64,000 bases of DNA from Pararhizobium antarcticum (GTDB taxonomy: Bacteria; Pseudomonadota; Alphaproteobacteria; Rhizobiales; Rhizobiaceae): contig NZ_LSRP01000096.1 in the NCBI RefSeq assembly GCF_001885585.1, forward strand, positions 124,001 through 188,000. The letters run 5' to 3'. How positions within the stretch are numbered: the stretch's first letter is position 1; each line of letters opens with the position of its first letter. Made by a program: the position numbers and the translations under genes. The notes below the pieces were generated by a model that ran no database searches, had not been told where the DNA came from, and was given only the letters and a program-made list of their open reading frames with translations. Shown here one piece after another: positions 17,484 through 25,699 of the stretch.

Positions 17484-18298
17484 ACCGGCTGTTCGGCGGC
17501 GGTCGCTGCCTCGACGTGGCCATCGATCACGGTGTCTGCAACGAACCGTCTTTCCTCGATGGCCTGGAGGATATCCAGGGTGTGGTCACCGCACTCGTCT
17601 CTGCCGGGCCGGATGCGATCCAGATGAACTACGGCCAGGCTGACCTGCTGCAGGACGTGCCCGGCAAGGACAAGCCGGCGCTGGTCATGCGCATCGACAT
17701 GGGCAATCCCTACAACCGCATTCGCCACCGCGACATGTGGGCGGTGCTGCAGAACGAGGCCGAACCGCTGATCGGGGCGATCGAGATGGACGCGGCCTGC
17801 GTCGTCGTCAACCTGTTCATGCTGCCGGACGAACCGGACCTGTTTCGCCAGTGCGTGCAGAACATTGCCCGGGTGCGGGCCGATTGCGACCGGTACGGCA
17901 TGCCGCTGATGATCGAGCCGCTGGTGATGCAGCCGGTCACGGAAAAAGGCGGCTACATGGTCGATGGCGATGCCGACAAGATCGTCACGCTGACGCGACT
18001 GGCGCGCGAGATGGGCGCTGACATCGTCAAGGCCGATCCGACAAGCAATGCGGAGGATTTCCACCGTGTGGTCGAAGCGGCGCGGTGCCCGGTCCTGGTG
18101 CGCGGCGGCGGCAAGGAGGATCTGCGTGCGGTCTTCGACAAGTCCGCGGCCTTGATGCGGCAGGGGGCAATGGGCATGGTCTACGGGCGCAACATCTACC
18201 AGCATGCCAATCCGAGCGCCGTGGTGCGCGGGCTGATGGCGATCGTGCATGAGGATGCCAGCGGCGAACAGGCTTTCGCGCGATATCAGCAGGGCTGA
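17456..18298 (+). CDS. DhnA/LsrF-type class I aldolase
   Basis: A 280-aa (beta/alpha)8 barrel of the DeoC/FbaB/DhnA superfamily that cleaves or thiolyses ketose phosphates through a lysine Schiff base. The candidate lysine is in GADIVKADPT (about residue 191); LDVAIDHGV near the N-terminus and VRGGGK plus GAMGMVYGRNIYQH near the C-terminus form the phosphate site. GGAG lies before the ATG at 17456. Downstream of a kinase/dehydrogenase logic it would yield a triose phosphate such as DHAP. Confidence 0.88.
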   Translation: MRYNSKVRMNRLFGGGRCLDVAIDHGVCNEPSFLDGLEDIQGVVTALVSAGPDAIQMNYGQADLLQDVPGKDKPALVMRIDMGNPYNRIRHRDMWAVLQNEAEPLIGAIEMDAACVVVNLFMLPDEPDLFRQCVQNIARVRADCDRYGMPLMIEPLVMQPVTEKGGYMVDGDADKIVTLTRLAREMGADIVKADPTSNAEDFHRVVEAARCPVLVRGGGKEDLRAVFDKSAALMRQGAMGMVYGRNIYQHANPSAVVRGLMAIVHEDASGEQAFARYQQG

Positions 18299-18340
18299 TC
18301 GCGGCCATGAGGGGACGGCGAACGTTGACTGTGCAGGCAG

Positions 18341-18398
18341 ACCCCCTCATCCGGCCCTGCGGGCGACCTTCTGCCCGCTGGGGAGAAGAGGGGATCGG
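18341..18398. repeat. Rhizobiales-type intergenic palindromic element
   Basis: The stretch starts CCCCCTCATCCGG and contains CTTCTGCCC-GCT-GGGGAGAAG, an imperfect hairpin. This wording matches the dispersed intergenic repeat family common in rhizobia and Brucella as I remember it. It separates the aldolase from the kinase gene. Confidence 0.65.
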
Positions 18399-18455
18399 AT
18401 CTGGGCATTCTGCTCGAACCACCTGAAACTGTCAGAGCCTTGGGAGGGGTTCGGA

Positions 18456-19997
18456 ATGAAACACTATCTTTTGGGGCTCGACGCCGGAAACACTGTCATC
18501 AAGGCGGTGATCTTCGATCGGGCCGGCAACGAAATCGCGGCTGCCTTCGAAGAGGGACACAGCCGCATGCCGCACCCCGGGCATGTCGAGCGCGGTCTTG
18601 ATGAACTCTGGACCAATGCACGGCAGGTCATTCGCACCTGCATCGAAAAAGCAAAGATCCGGCCGGAGGAGATCGCGGCGATCGGTTGCGCCGGCCACGG
18701 CAACGGCCTTTATGCGCTGGACCGCGACGGTGCGCCGCTTCTCGGGATACAGTCCATCGATACGCGGGCGACCGGTCTTGTCGAACAATGGGCGGCGGAA
18801 GGTGTGGGCGAGCGGACACAGCCGATCGCCCGGCAGCGTCCCTGGCCATCGCAGACGCCGACCTTGCTGGCCTGGCTGAAGCTTCACCGGCCGGAGCTTT
18901 TCAAGCGCATCGGCACCGTGTTCTGTTCCAAGGATTTTGTCGTCAATCGCCTGACTGGAAAGCGCGTCAGCGATGTCTCCGACATGTCCGGTGCCGGGTT
19001 GCTCGATCTCGCCACGCGCCGCTATGACAGGACGCTGATGGATGCCTATGGTCTGGGCGATTGCATGGATCTGTTGCCGACGCTCATCGAAAGCGCCGAC
19101 ATTGCCGGCACTGTGACGGAGGAGGTGGCGCGCGAAACAGGGCTTGCCGCCGGCACGCCTGTCGTCGGAGGCCTGTTCGATGTCGTCGCCTCGGCGCTCG
19201 GCTCGGGCGTCACGCGCACCGGCAGTGCCTCGATCATCGCCGGCACCTGGAGCATCAACCAGGTCATCATCGACGCACCCGACCTCGAGGGACCGGTCTT
19301 CATGTCCTCGACCTTCGATCGCAGCCGCTATATGGCGATGGAAAACAGCGCCACCTCGGCTGCCAATCTCGAATGGCTGGTGCGCGAGTTCTTCGACGGC
19401 GTCCATCAGGACGGTCTTTCGCCTTTCGACGCGGCTTGCGCGCTCGCCGGAGCCATCGAACCGGCATCGGACGATCCGCTCTACCATCCCTATCTCTACG
19501 GCGCCCAGCAGGACGGTCATGCCCGCGCCGGCTTTTACGGGGTTGCCGGCTGGCACAGCAAGGGCCACCTCGTTCGGGCGCTGCTCGAAGGTGTGGCATT
19601 CGGTCATCGCCAGCACATCGAGACGATCCGCAAGGCGGGCGCCGTCTTCAACGAAGCCGTGCTCTCCGGCGGCGGGTCGCGCAGCCTGATCTGGCCGCAG
19701 ATCTTTGCCGATGTGCTCGGCGTTCCCGTCTCCGTGGCCCGCTCGCGCGAAACCGGGGCGCTCGGGGCTGCGATCGCGGCCGGAACCGGCGTCGGCCTGT
19801 TCGCCGATTTCGGCGAAGGGGCGGCGGCCATGGTCAAGACCGAGCGGCATTATCGTCCAACTATCGCGATGGAAGCCCATTATGCCCGGCGTTACGCGCT
19901 CTATCAGGATATCATCGCGGCGATGGAGCCATTGTGGCGACGTCTGGCGGCAAAGCAGCCCGCAGTGCCGCCCACAGGAGCAGGAGTGGCAGCGTGA
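18456..19997 (+). CDS. FGGY-family carbohydrate kinase (xylulose/erythritol-kinase like)
   Basis: A 513-aa sugar/polyol kinase. The N-terminal phosphate-1 motif is [20 protein letters not shown]; the substrate site includes [14 protein letters not shown] and [20 protein letters not shown] with the catalytic Asp in the SDVSD segment; the C-terminal ATP site is [20 protein letters not shown]. The pattern is closest to LyxK/EryA-like kinases. GGGAGGGG precedes the ATG at 18456. It probably phosphorylates the imported substrate to commit it to the dehydrogenase and aldolase. Confidence 0.9.
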   Translation: MKHYLLGLDAGNTVIKAVIFDRAGNEIAAAFEEGHSRMPHPGHVERGLDELWTNARQVIRTCIEKAKIRPEEIAAIGCAGHGNGLYALDRDGAPLLGIQSIDTRATGLVEQWAAEGVGERTQPIARQRPWPSQTPTLLAWLKLHRPELFKRIGTVFCSKDFVVNRLTGKRVSDVSDMSGAGLLDLATRRYDRTLMDAYGLGDCMDLLPTLIESADIAGTVTEEVARETGLAAGTPVVGGLFDVVASALGSGVTRTGSASIIAGTWSINQVIIDAPDLEGPVFMSSTFDRSRYMAMENSATSAANLEWLVREFFDGVHQDGLSPFDAACALAGAIEPASDDPLYHPYLYGAQQDGHARAGFYGVAGWHSKGHLVRALLEGVAFGHRQHIETIRKAGAVFNEAVLSGGGSRSLIWPQIFADVLGVPVSVARSRETGALGAAIAAGTGVGLFADFGEGAAAMVKTERHYRPTIAMEAHYARRYALYQDIIAAMEPLWRRLAAKQPAVPPTGAGVAA

Positions 19998-20004
19998 TCA
20001 GCGT

Positions 20005-20115
20005 GTGACGGAAGCGGTTGTCGATGCCTCGATCATGCCGACGGCAGTTTCCGGCAACATCAATTCGCCTGTGATCATGATCGCGGAAAAGGCGGCGGAA
20101 TCGATTCTGGCCTGA
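20005..20115 (+). pseudogene. C-terminal remnant of a GMC oxidoreductase
   Basis: Eight bases after the kinase stop, an open frame from a GTG at 20005 encodes 36 residues containing [13 protein letters not shown] and [12 protein letters not shown]. This is the characteristic C-terminus of glucose-methanol-choline oxidoreductases (compare [16 protein letters not shown] in choline dehydrogenase, recalled from memory). Nothing upstream in this frame is homologous, so only the last domain edge survives. It implies that a flavin alcohol dehydrogenase once ended here and was replaced or deleted when the kinase end was formed. Confidence 0.75.
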
Positions 20116-20227
20116 AACCGGAAGGCGCCGGCCATAGGCGAAACTTGAACTCCCGATTCCTCTCCGTTACACCTTGAACTGCGCAGGGCCGGAGGGTGTT
20201 CTGCCGGAGCGAGGAGAGGTGTCTGCA

Positions 20228-20602
20228 ATGCACAAGTTCAAGATCCTGAAGAACGAGAAGGGCGAGTATCGCACCCAGTTCGTCTACAATTCCGAAGTCA
20301 TGGTCTGGTCGGAAAACTACGCGTCCAAGGCGAGCGCCAAGAATTGCATCGAATCGCTCAAGAAGAATGCGCCCGGTGCTGCGACTGTCGATCTCTCCAA
20401 GGAGGAAACCGGTTCCGGCTATCGCTTCGAGATCGTCGAAAGCAAGGACGGCCAGCATTTCGTGCGCTTCAAGGCGTCGAACGGCGAGACCATGGTCCGC
20501 TCCGAAACCTACGCCTCCAAGGCCAGCGCCAAGAACTGCATCGACTCCGTGAAGAAAAACGGCCCGGATGCACCGACGGAAGACGAGACGGCCAGCGCCT
20601 GA
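20228..20602 (+). CDS. DUF1508 (YegP-like) tandem-repeat protein
   Basis: A 124-aa protein made of two copies of the DUF1508 unit of about 50 residues; each ends in YASKASAKNCI followed by a lysine-rich helix (SLKKNAP and SVKKNGP). The fold of such proteins is a small beta-sheet plus helix; the function is unknown, with membership in general stress proteins suggested for E. coli YegP. GAGGAGAGG precedes the ATG at 20228. It stands alone after the GMC remnant. Confidence 0.9.
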   Translation: MHKFKILKNEKGEYRTQFVYNSEVMVWSENYASKASAKNCIESLKKNAPGAATVDLSKEETGSGYRFEIVESKDGQHFVRFKASNGETMVRSETYASKASAKNCIDSVKKNGPDAPTEDETASA

Positions 20603-20884
20603 GAAAAGTGCAACTGCTCCGGTATCGCGGTGTCGGTTGCACCTCTTGTGCCGTCCGGGGGCGGCGGCCGTTTGCGGCTTGCTGTCACCTAGATTGAGGC
20701 TCTCAACCCGTCTTGCCGAATAAACCAAGCCCGAAGGCCGTTTCCAAAACACGGCAATGGTTGCGCGATACGGCGGTTTCATCGTTCCCTGCCAGAGAAT
20801 GGCGGGGAGTAAGGGTTGGATGGCGATGGGTTGGATGGGGATGGATCTGGGGCGAAGCATGAAAGAAGGGGGGAGGCGAAGATC

Positions 20885-21532
20885 ATGAAGGCGCTGTTTG
20901 CGAGAGCCGTTTCCGTGATGATCGTCGTCTTCGCACGCGCTGTCACGGCGGTGCGCGCCATCTGGCCGGAGAGCGGGCCGCCGCAAGGCCAGTGTATCTA
21001 TTTCGCCAATCATTCCAGCCATGGCGATTTCATCCTGATCTGGTCGGTGCTGCCCCCGTGGATGCGGGTGCGGACGCGACCGGTTGCCGGCGCGGATTAC
21101 TGGCTGAAGTCGAGCCTCAACCGCTTCATCGGCTGTGATGTCTTTGCTGCGGTGCTGATCGAGCGCGATCGGGAAAAGCGCCTGCAGGATCCGATCGCGG
21201 TCATGAGCGACGCGCTGGATGCCGGCTCCTCGCTCATCCTGTTTCCCGAGGGAACCCGCAACGAGACCGAGGCGCGGCTCCTGCCGTTCCGCAGCGGGCT
21301 TTACAATCTTGCCATGGCAACAAGGCCGGACATTCCGCTTGTGCCTGTGTGGATCGACAATCTCAACCGCGTCATGCCCAAGGGTGAAATCGTGCCCATT
21401 CCACTGATCTGCACCGTAACCTTCGGCGAAGCGCTGATCATAGCGCCCGACGAGGCGCGCGAAATTTTCCTTGCGCGGGCGACCGATGCGCTCCTGGCGC
21501 TTGCGCCGAAACCCCTGGGAGACGGGCAATGA
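20885..21532 (+). CDS. 1-acyl-sn-glycerol-3-phosphate acyltransferase (PlsC-like)
   Basis: A 215-aa membrane-bound acyltransferase that acylates a lysophospholipid. The catalytic Hx4D motif is NHSSHGDF (about residue 41) and the glycerol-phosphate motif is FPEGTRNETEARLLPF. An N-terminal hydrophobic helix anchors it. GGGGAGG precedes the ATG at 20885. It is the first gene of a tight four-gene phospholipid operon; its stop overlaps the CdsA-like gene by ATGA. Confidence 0.92.
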   Translation: MKALFARAVSVMIVVFARAVTAVRAIWPESGPPQGQCIYFANHSSHGDFILIWSVLPPWMRVRTRPVAGADYWLKSSLNRFIGCDVFAAVLIERDREKRLQDPIAVMSDALDAGSSLILFPEGTRNETEARLLPFRSGLYNLAMATRPDIPLVPVWIDNLNRVMPKGEIVPIPLICTVTFGEALIIAPDEAREIFLARATDALLALAPKPLGDGQ

Positions 21533-22479
21533 GTGCGGCCGGTTCCGATCTCCTGCTTCTGCTGTTCGGTGTTGGTGGCGTGCTGATCCTGGCATCCAGC
21601 ATCGGCTTTGTCCTCAAGCAGCGCCTGTCGCCGGACGGCTCGAATGCCGTCATCGAAAACCTTAATGCCCGGATCAATGCCTGGTGGATCATGGTGGCGC
21701 TGATCGGCATCGCCTTCCTCGCCGGCCGCGTCGGCGTCGTCATCCTGTTTGGCTTCTGCTCGTTTGCGGCGTTGCGCGAATTCGTGACGCTGACCAATAC
21801 GCGGCGCGCCGATCACTGGGCGCTCGCCTGCGCCTTCTTCATCATCCTGCCGGTCCAGTATTATCTTGTCGCCACCGAATGGTATGGGCTCTATTCGATC
21901 TTCATCCCGGTCTATGCCTTTCTCTTCATGCCGATCATGGCGGTGTTCCGTGGCGATACGGAACGCTTTCTGGTTCGCATTGCCGAAGTGCAGTGGGCGT
22001 TGATGATCTGCGTCTTCTGTGCCAGCCACGTGCCGGCGCTGCTCAGCCTCGATATTCCCGGCTATGAAGACCGCAACGTGCTGCTCATCGCATTCCTCGT
22101 CATCGTCGTGCAACTCAGCGACGTGCTGCAATATGTCTGGGGCAAGCTGTTCGGAAAGACCAAGATCGCACCGAGGCTGTCGCCGTCAAAGACGGTCGAG
22201 GGCTTTGTCGGCGGGGTGGCCAGCGCCACTTTGATCGGTGCCGGTCTCTGGTGGATCACACCGTTTTCGGTGCTCCAGGCCGGACTTCTCGCCTTCACCA
22301 TCGCCATCATGGGCTTCTTCGGCGGGCTGGTCATGTCGGCGATCAAGCGCGATCGCGGCGTCAAGGACTGGGGCCACCTGATCGGCGGGCATGGCGGGTT
22401 GATTGACCGGCTGGATTCCGTCGTCTTCTCCGCGCCGATCTTCTTCCACCTCGTCCGTTTTGGATGGTCGCTGACATGA
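21529..22479 (+). CDS. Phosphatidate cytidylyltransferase (CdsA-like)
   Basis: A 316-aa polytopic membrane enzyme converting phosphatidate and CTP to CDP-diacylglycerol. Several hydrophobic helices are followed by the C-terminal CDS signature SAIKRDRGVKDWGHL then GGHGGLIDRLDS. Because it sits with a PlsC-like and a divergent CDP-alcohol transferase rather than in the uppS-cdsA-dxr cluster, it is probably a second, specialised CdsA (compare YnbB of E. coli) rather than the housekeeping copy. Confidence 0.92.
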   Translation: MSAAGSDLLLLLFGVGGVLILASSIGFVLKQRLSPDGSNAVIENLNARINAWWIMVALIGIAFLAGRVGVVILFGFCSFAALREFVTLTNTRRADHWALACAFFIILPVQYYLVATEWYGLYSIFIPVYAFLFMPIMAVFRGDTERFLVRIAEVQWALMICVFCASHVPALLSLDIPGYEDRNVLLIAFLVIVVQLSDVLQYVWGKLFGKTKIAPRLSPSKTVEGFVGGVASATLIGAGLWWITPFSVLQAGLLAFTIAIMGFFGGLVMSAIKRDRGVKDWGHLIGGHGGLIDRLDSVVFSAPIFFHLVRFGWSLT

Positions 22480-22868
22480 GCCTGCGGCTGCGCGCCCTCG
22501 CAGGCTCCGGCGTCGTGCATGGGCTCTTTGCCTTTCTGGCCATGGGCGGCTGGGCGGTGTTTGCCAATCGGGCCTATCCGATGCCCAAGCCGCTTCTGGC
22601 CGGACTGGTACAGGGCGCGTTGTCGGCCATACTGACCCTGTTCCTGAAGGCCGGGATCGAGCATCTCTCGAAACGGTTTCAAGGCAGCGCCGCCTATTGG
22701 GCGCCGCCGCTCTTCACCTGCCTCGCCTCGACGTCTGTTCTCGTCGCCATCCATGCGCTGAGCGGCACGCCGGAAATCGCAAGGACCATCGCGGTGCCGC
22801 TGGCGGTCTCGACCACCTACGCAGTGCTCTACAGCTATTCGATAGCCGGCAAAGGAAATCGTCCATGA
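22476..22868 (+). CDS. Small membrane protein of the phospholipid operon
   Basis: A 130-aa protein with about four hydrophobic segments (VVHGLFAFLAMGGWAVFA, LAGLVQGALSAILTLFL, LFTCLASTSVLVAIHAL, IAVPLAVSTTYAVLYSY). I do not recognise a family. It overlaps both neighbours with ATGA junctions, which argues that it functions stoichiometrically with the CdsA-like and CDP-alcohol transferase proteins, for example as an accessory subunit or lipid-handling membrane protein. Confidence 0.8.
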   Translation: MSLRLRALAGSGVVHGLFAFLAMGGWAVFANRAYPMPKPLLAGLVQGALSAILTLFLKAGIEHLSKRFQGSAAYWAPPLFTCLASTSVLVAIHALSGTPEIARTIAVPLAVSTTYAVLYSYSIAGKGNRP

Positions 22869-23518
22869 CCGAAAATGCCGGAGATCGCCGTCCGCTGGCC
22901 AGTCGCAACACGCGCTGGGCACAGGGCATTGCCAGATGGCTGGCGCAACGCGCCGTCACCCCCAACCAGATTTCCCAGGCCAGCATGCTGGCCGCGGCCC
23001 TTGCCGGCGGCGCTTTCTGGTGGGCCGGGGATATGCAGGGTCCCGGACGCATCGTCCTTCTGGTCTGCGCCGCCCTGTTCTGCCAGTTGCGGCTGCTCTG
23101 CAATCTGTTCGACGGCATGGTCGCGGTCGAAGGCGGCAAGGGCGCGCCGGACGGGCCGTTCTGGAACGAATTCCCCGATCGCATCGCCGATATCCTGATC
23201 CTGACCGGCGTCGGTTACGGCATCGATGTCCCGGAACTCGGCTGGGCCGCCGCAAGCTTTGCGGTTCTCACCGCTTATGTCCGGGAACTGGGCCGGGCAA
23301 ACGGCCTGCCGAGCGACTTCTGCGGCCCGATGGCAAAACCGCAGCGCATGGCGATAATCACCGCCGCTGCTCTGCTGTCGATGCTGGAGCCGCTCTGGAA
23401 AGGCCAGGACGAGGTTCTGGCGGTTGCATTGTCGGTGATCGCGCTGGGTGCGGCCATCACGGTTCTGCGCCGCAGCCTGCGGATCGTCCGCGCCCTGAAG
23501 CAAGCCCGGCCGCTGTAG
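22865..23518 (+). CDS. Divergent CDP-alcohol phosphatidyltransferase
   Basis: A 217-aa membrane protein of the CDP-OH-P family, which transfers a phosphatidyl group from CDP-diacylglycerol to an alcohol. The family motif D-x2-DG-x2-AR-x8-G-x3-D-x3-D is present with exact spacing, but Asn80, Val88 and Asn101 replace the first Asp, the Arg and the third Asp; Asp83, Gly84, Gly97 and Asp105 remain. It may use a different acceptor or metal coordination. It is the last gene of the operon and its stop nearly touches the convergent amidotransferase stop. Confidence 0.85.
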   Translation: MTENAGDRRPLASRNTRWAQGIARWLAQRAVTPNQISQASMLAAALAGGAFWWAGDMQGPGRIVLLVCAALFCQLRLLCNLFDGMVAVEGGKGAPDGPFWNEFPDRIADILILTGVGYGIDVPELGWAAASFAVLTAYVRELGRANGLPSDFCGPMAKPQRMAIITAAALLSMLEPLWKGQDEVLAVALSVIALGAAITVLRRSLRIVRALKQARPL

Positions 23519-23519
23519 A

Positions 23520-24218
23520 TCAGATCGTCCTGACCCAGGCGCGCGCGATGGCAAGGCCGGTCGCATCGGCTGTTTCGGCGTGCCGCGCGGCATGGTCCGG
23601 ATAGGTTGCAAGCCAGGTCGGGTCGATGCCCTCGATCACGCCGGCAAATGTCCGGTTCCAGTCGTCCACCACCTTCTTGCTTGCCTCGAAATGGAATTGC
23701 GTGCCGTAGGCGGCGCGGCCGATCCGGAACGCCTGATGCGCAGCCGTGCCATTGGTGGCGAGGTGCACAGCCCCCTCCGGCAAGGTGAACGTATCCGAGT
23801 GCCATTCGAAAATCGGGAAACTATGGGAAATGCCGCCGAGCAGCACATCCGTCGTGCCGTCATCGGTCAGGTGCACGTCCTTCCAGCCGAATTCCCGGGC
23901 AGCCCCCAGAATATTCGCTGCGCCATAACCACGGGCGAGCAGCTGGCTGCCGAGGCAGATGCCGAGCACCGACTTGTCGGCATCCCCGAACGTCCGCATC
24001 AACGCCGCAAGACCGGCGAGATACGGATGGGTGTGGTCGTCGAGCGCGCTCTGGCCGCCGCCGAGAACGACGATGGCATCGTGTTCATCATGCCCGCCGG
24101 GAAGCGCATCACCGGAAAAGGGTTGCCGCAGATCGATCTCGATACCGGCCTCCGAAAGTGCCACGCCGACCAGGCCGAGATCCGACCCGGCCATGTTTTC
24201 AACCACGAGAACCCGCAT
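23520..24218 (-). CDS. Class I glutamine amidotransferase-like protein
   Basis: A 232-aa protein with the GATase1 fold: nucleophile Cys in LGICLGSQLLARG (about residue 88) and the His/Glu end of the triad in AYGTQFHFEAS. It resembles stand-alone GMP-synthase-like amidotransferases rather than a subunit of a larger enzyme, so it may be a hydrolase of gamma-glutamyl compounds or of unknown target. The start at 24218 removes an unsupported 13-residue extension. No terminator is seen between its stop and the convergent neighbour. Confidence 0.85.
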   Translation of the reverse strand: MRVLVVENMAGSDLGLVGVALSEAGIEIDLRQPFSGDALPGGHDEHDAIVVLGGGQSALDDHTHPYLAGLAALMRTFGDADKSVLGICLGSQLLARGYGAANILGAAREFGWKDVHLTDDGTTDVLLGGISHSFPIFEWHSDTFTLPEGAVHLATNGTAAHQAFRIGRAAYGTQFHFEASKKVVDDWNRTFAGVIEGIDPTWLATYPDHAARHAETADATGLAIARAWVRTI

Positions 24219-24394
24219 TTCGCCTCCGCTACCGACCAAGCTTGAAAGATTGACCATGCGGCGCCCGGTCTTTCAAGGCAGGTCCCGGTTTTTTAGTCCT
24301 GTTCCATGCGAAACAGCACGCTCCCACGCGGCATTGCATTGTCGGGTCACTGGATGAGACGCCCTCATCCGCAACCGGATCAAAGGATTGCCCC

Positions 24395-24577
24395 ATGCGC
24401 AAGATCGTTCTCTCCGCCGCCATCGCTGCCGTCGCCGCGCTCTCGTTCGCCGCTCCTTCGCAGGCCGGTGGCTATGGCTACAACGGCTACCACCAGCAAT
24501 ATTGCTTCATCAAGAAGATCAAGTCCTACGACTACTACGGCAACCTGGTCATCAAGAAGATCCGCATTTGCAAGTAA
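24395..24577 (+). CDS. Small secreted basic peptide, Gly/Tyr/Lys-rich
   Basis: A 60-aa protein with a clear signal peptide (IVLSAAIAAVAALSFAAPSQA) and a mature part of about 36 residues rich in Tyr, Lys and Ile with two cysteines. The function is unknown; such short exported peptides are common in rhizobia. Support comes from the signal peptide, the AAGGATT site and a strong terminator 36 bases after the stop. Confidence 0.7.
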   Translation: MRKIVLSAAIAAVAALSFAAPSQAGGYGYNGYHQQYCFIKKIKSYDYYGNLVIKKIRICK

Positions 24578-24613
24578 GGCAATTACTGTTTCAACGAACC
24601 GACTTCCTCCCTG

Positions 24614-24642
24614 AACCCGGTCGTCCCTGCGGCCGGGTTTTG
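24614..24642 (+). terminator. Rho-independent terminator of the small secreted peptide gene
   Basis: AACCCGGTC at 24614-24622 pairs with GGCCGGGTT at 24631-24639 (one G-U pair) with an 8-base loop, followed by TT. Confidence 0.75.
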
Positions 24643-24803
24643 CTGTCGAAGCGCTTGCAAGATGCTGTATTCGGCGGGATGGTTGATCGGCAAGGGGGGC
24701 GCGAAGGCGGGTTCGTCTTGACCTTTCGGCCCGAAAGTTGCATTGGACCGGCTTGGTCGCGTTCCAGAAAACGCCAGAAAAGATAAAGCCCAGCGGAAAA
24801 ACC

Positions 24804-25241
24804 ATGAGCAAACCCACATCCTCCGCCCCCTCGCAGCGCATGCTGAGGGTTGGCGAACAAGTCCGCGCAGCCCTGACCCAGGTCCTGCAGCGCGGCGAGG
24901 TGCGCGATCCGCTGATCGAGACGACCGTGCTCTCGATTTCCGAAGTCCGCATGTCGACCGACCTGCGCGTCGCCACCGCTTTTGTGACGCCGCTTGGCGT
25001 TGCCGATCATGCGGCGCCGATCGAGGCGTTGAACCGGCACGCCAAATATATCCGCGGTCGCCTGACCCCGCACCTGCGCCAGCTGAAATACATGCCGGAA
25101 GTGCGCTTCAAGGATGATACCAGCTTCGACAACTACAAGAAGATCGACGCTTTGCTGCGCTCGCCGGAAGTCATGCGCGACCTCACGGATGATGCCGACG
25201 CAGACGATAAAAACGGCCCGAACGACAAAACCGGGGCGTGA
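24804..25241 (+). CDS. rbfA: 30S ribosome-binding factor A
   Basis: A 145-aa KH-fold protein that matures the 16S rRNA 5' end and the 30S subunit. The segment [20 protein letters not shown] opens the family, followed by [16 protein letters not shown] and [15 protein letters not shown]. The start at 24804 gives the usual lightly charged N-terminus. It is followed by an unknown gene starting inside its stop codon (TGATG) and then truB. infB, its usual upstream neighbour, is not here but at the window's right end. Confidence 0.95.
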   Translation: MSKPTSSAPSQRMLRVGEQVRAALTQVLQRGEVRDPLIETTVLSISEVRMSTDLRVATAFVTPLGVADHAAPIEALNRHAKYIRGRLTPHLRQLKYMPEVRFKDDTSFDNYKKIDALLRSPEVMRDLTDDADADDKNGPNDKTGA

Positions 25242-25696
25242 TGGCAAAGCATATCACGCTCGACGAACTCAATGCCTGGACCTTCGAGCAGCGCCAGGCC
25301 TTCTACCGCAGCGGCCTTACCCGCTTCGACAATGCCGAGGCTGTGCGCCTGGTGGAAATGATGGTCGCCTCCGGTCTTCCCTATCGCCCGGGCAAGGAAA
25401 TTGCCCATGGCGATCGCGAGATGAAGGCGCTCGAAGCCATTATCTATTCGCCCTATAACGAGAAAATGCTGCTGGAGGCCGCCGCGTCCGGTAAGCCCCC
25501 GCTGGGCGCCCTCGAACCGCTGATCGTCGAGACCCTGCGCGATGACTACCGCGTCGACAATGGCGGCACCATCGCGGCCGGATACCTGATTGCCCGGAGG
25601 CTTTACGCGCTGGGTTTTGAAAAGAGCAGCAGCCAGAAAATGCCGGATGGCAGTGTCGCGAGGACCGCCGCGACCTTTCGCAAAAAAAGAGCTTGA
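25241..25696 (+). CDS. Conserved hypothetical protein between rbfA and truB
   Basis: A 151-aa soluble protein without recognised domain. It has charged helices such as FEQRQAFYRSGLTRFDNAEA, and ends in a basic tail (RKKRA). It shares one base with the rbfA stop and is followed by truB after three bases, so it is translated with ribosome-biogenesis genes. Co-translation suggests an RNA or ribosome role, but the sequence shows no motif for it. Confidence 0.75.
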   Translation: MAKHITLDELNAWTFEQRQAFYRSGLTRFDNAEAVRLVEMMVASGLPYRPGKEIAHGDREMKALEAIIYSPYNEKMLLEAAASGKPPLGALEPLIVETLRDDYRVDNGGTIAAGYLIARRLYALGFEKSSSQKMPDGSVARTAATFRKKRA

Positions 25697-25699
25697 TTG

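Noticed and set aside
11156-19997. Assigning the cassette to erythritol (eryABCD) catabolism
   Set aside because: The SorC regulator, kinase and GlpD-like enzyme fit, but the EryC/EryH/EryI isomerases are absent and an aldolase and AKR are present instead.
20608-20642. Terminator after the DUF1508 gene
   Set aside because: GTGCAAC/GTTGCAC can pair but the loop is long and no T-run follows, so it is not annotated as a terminator.
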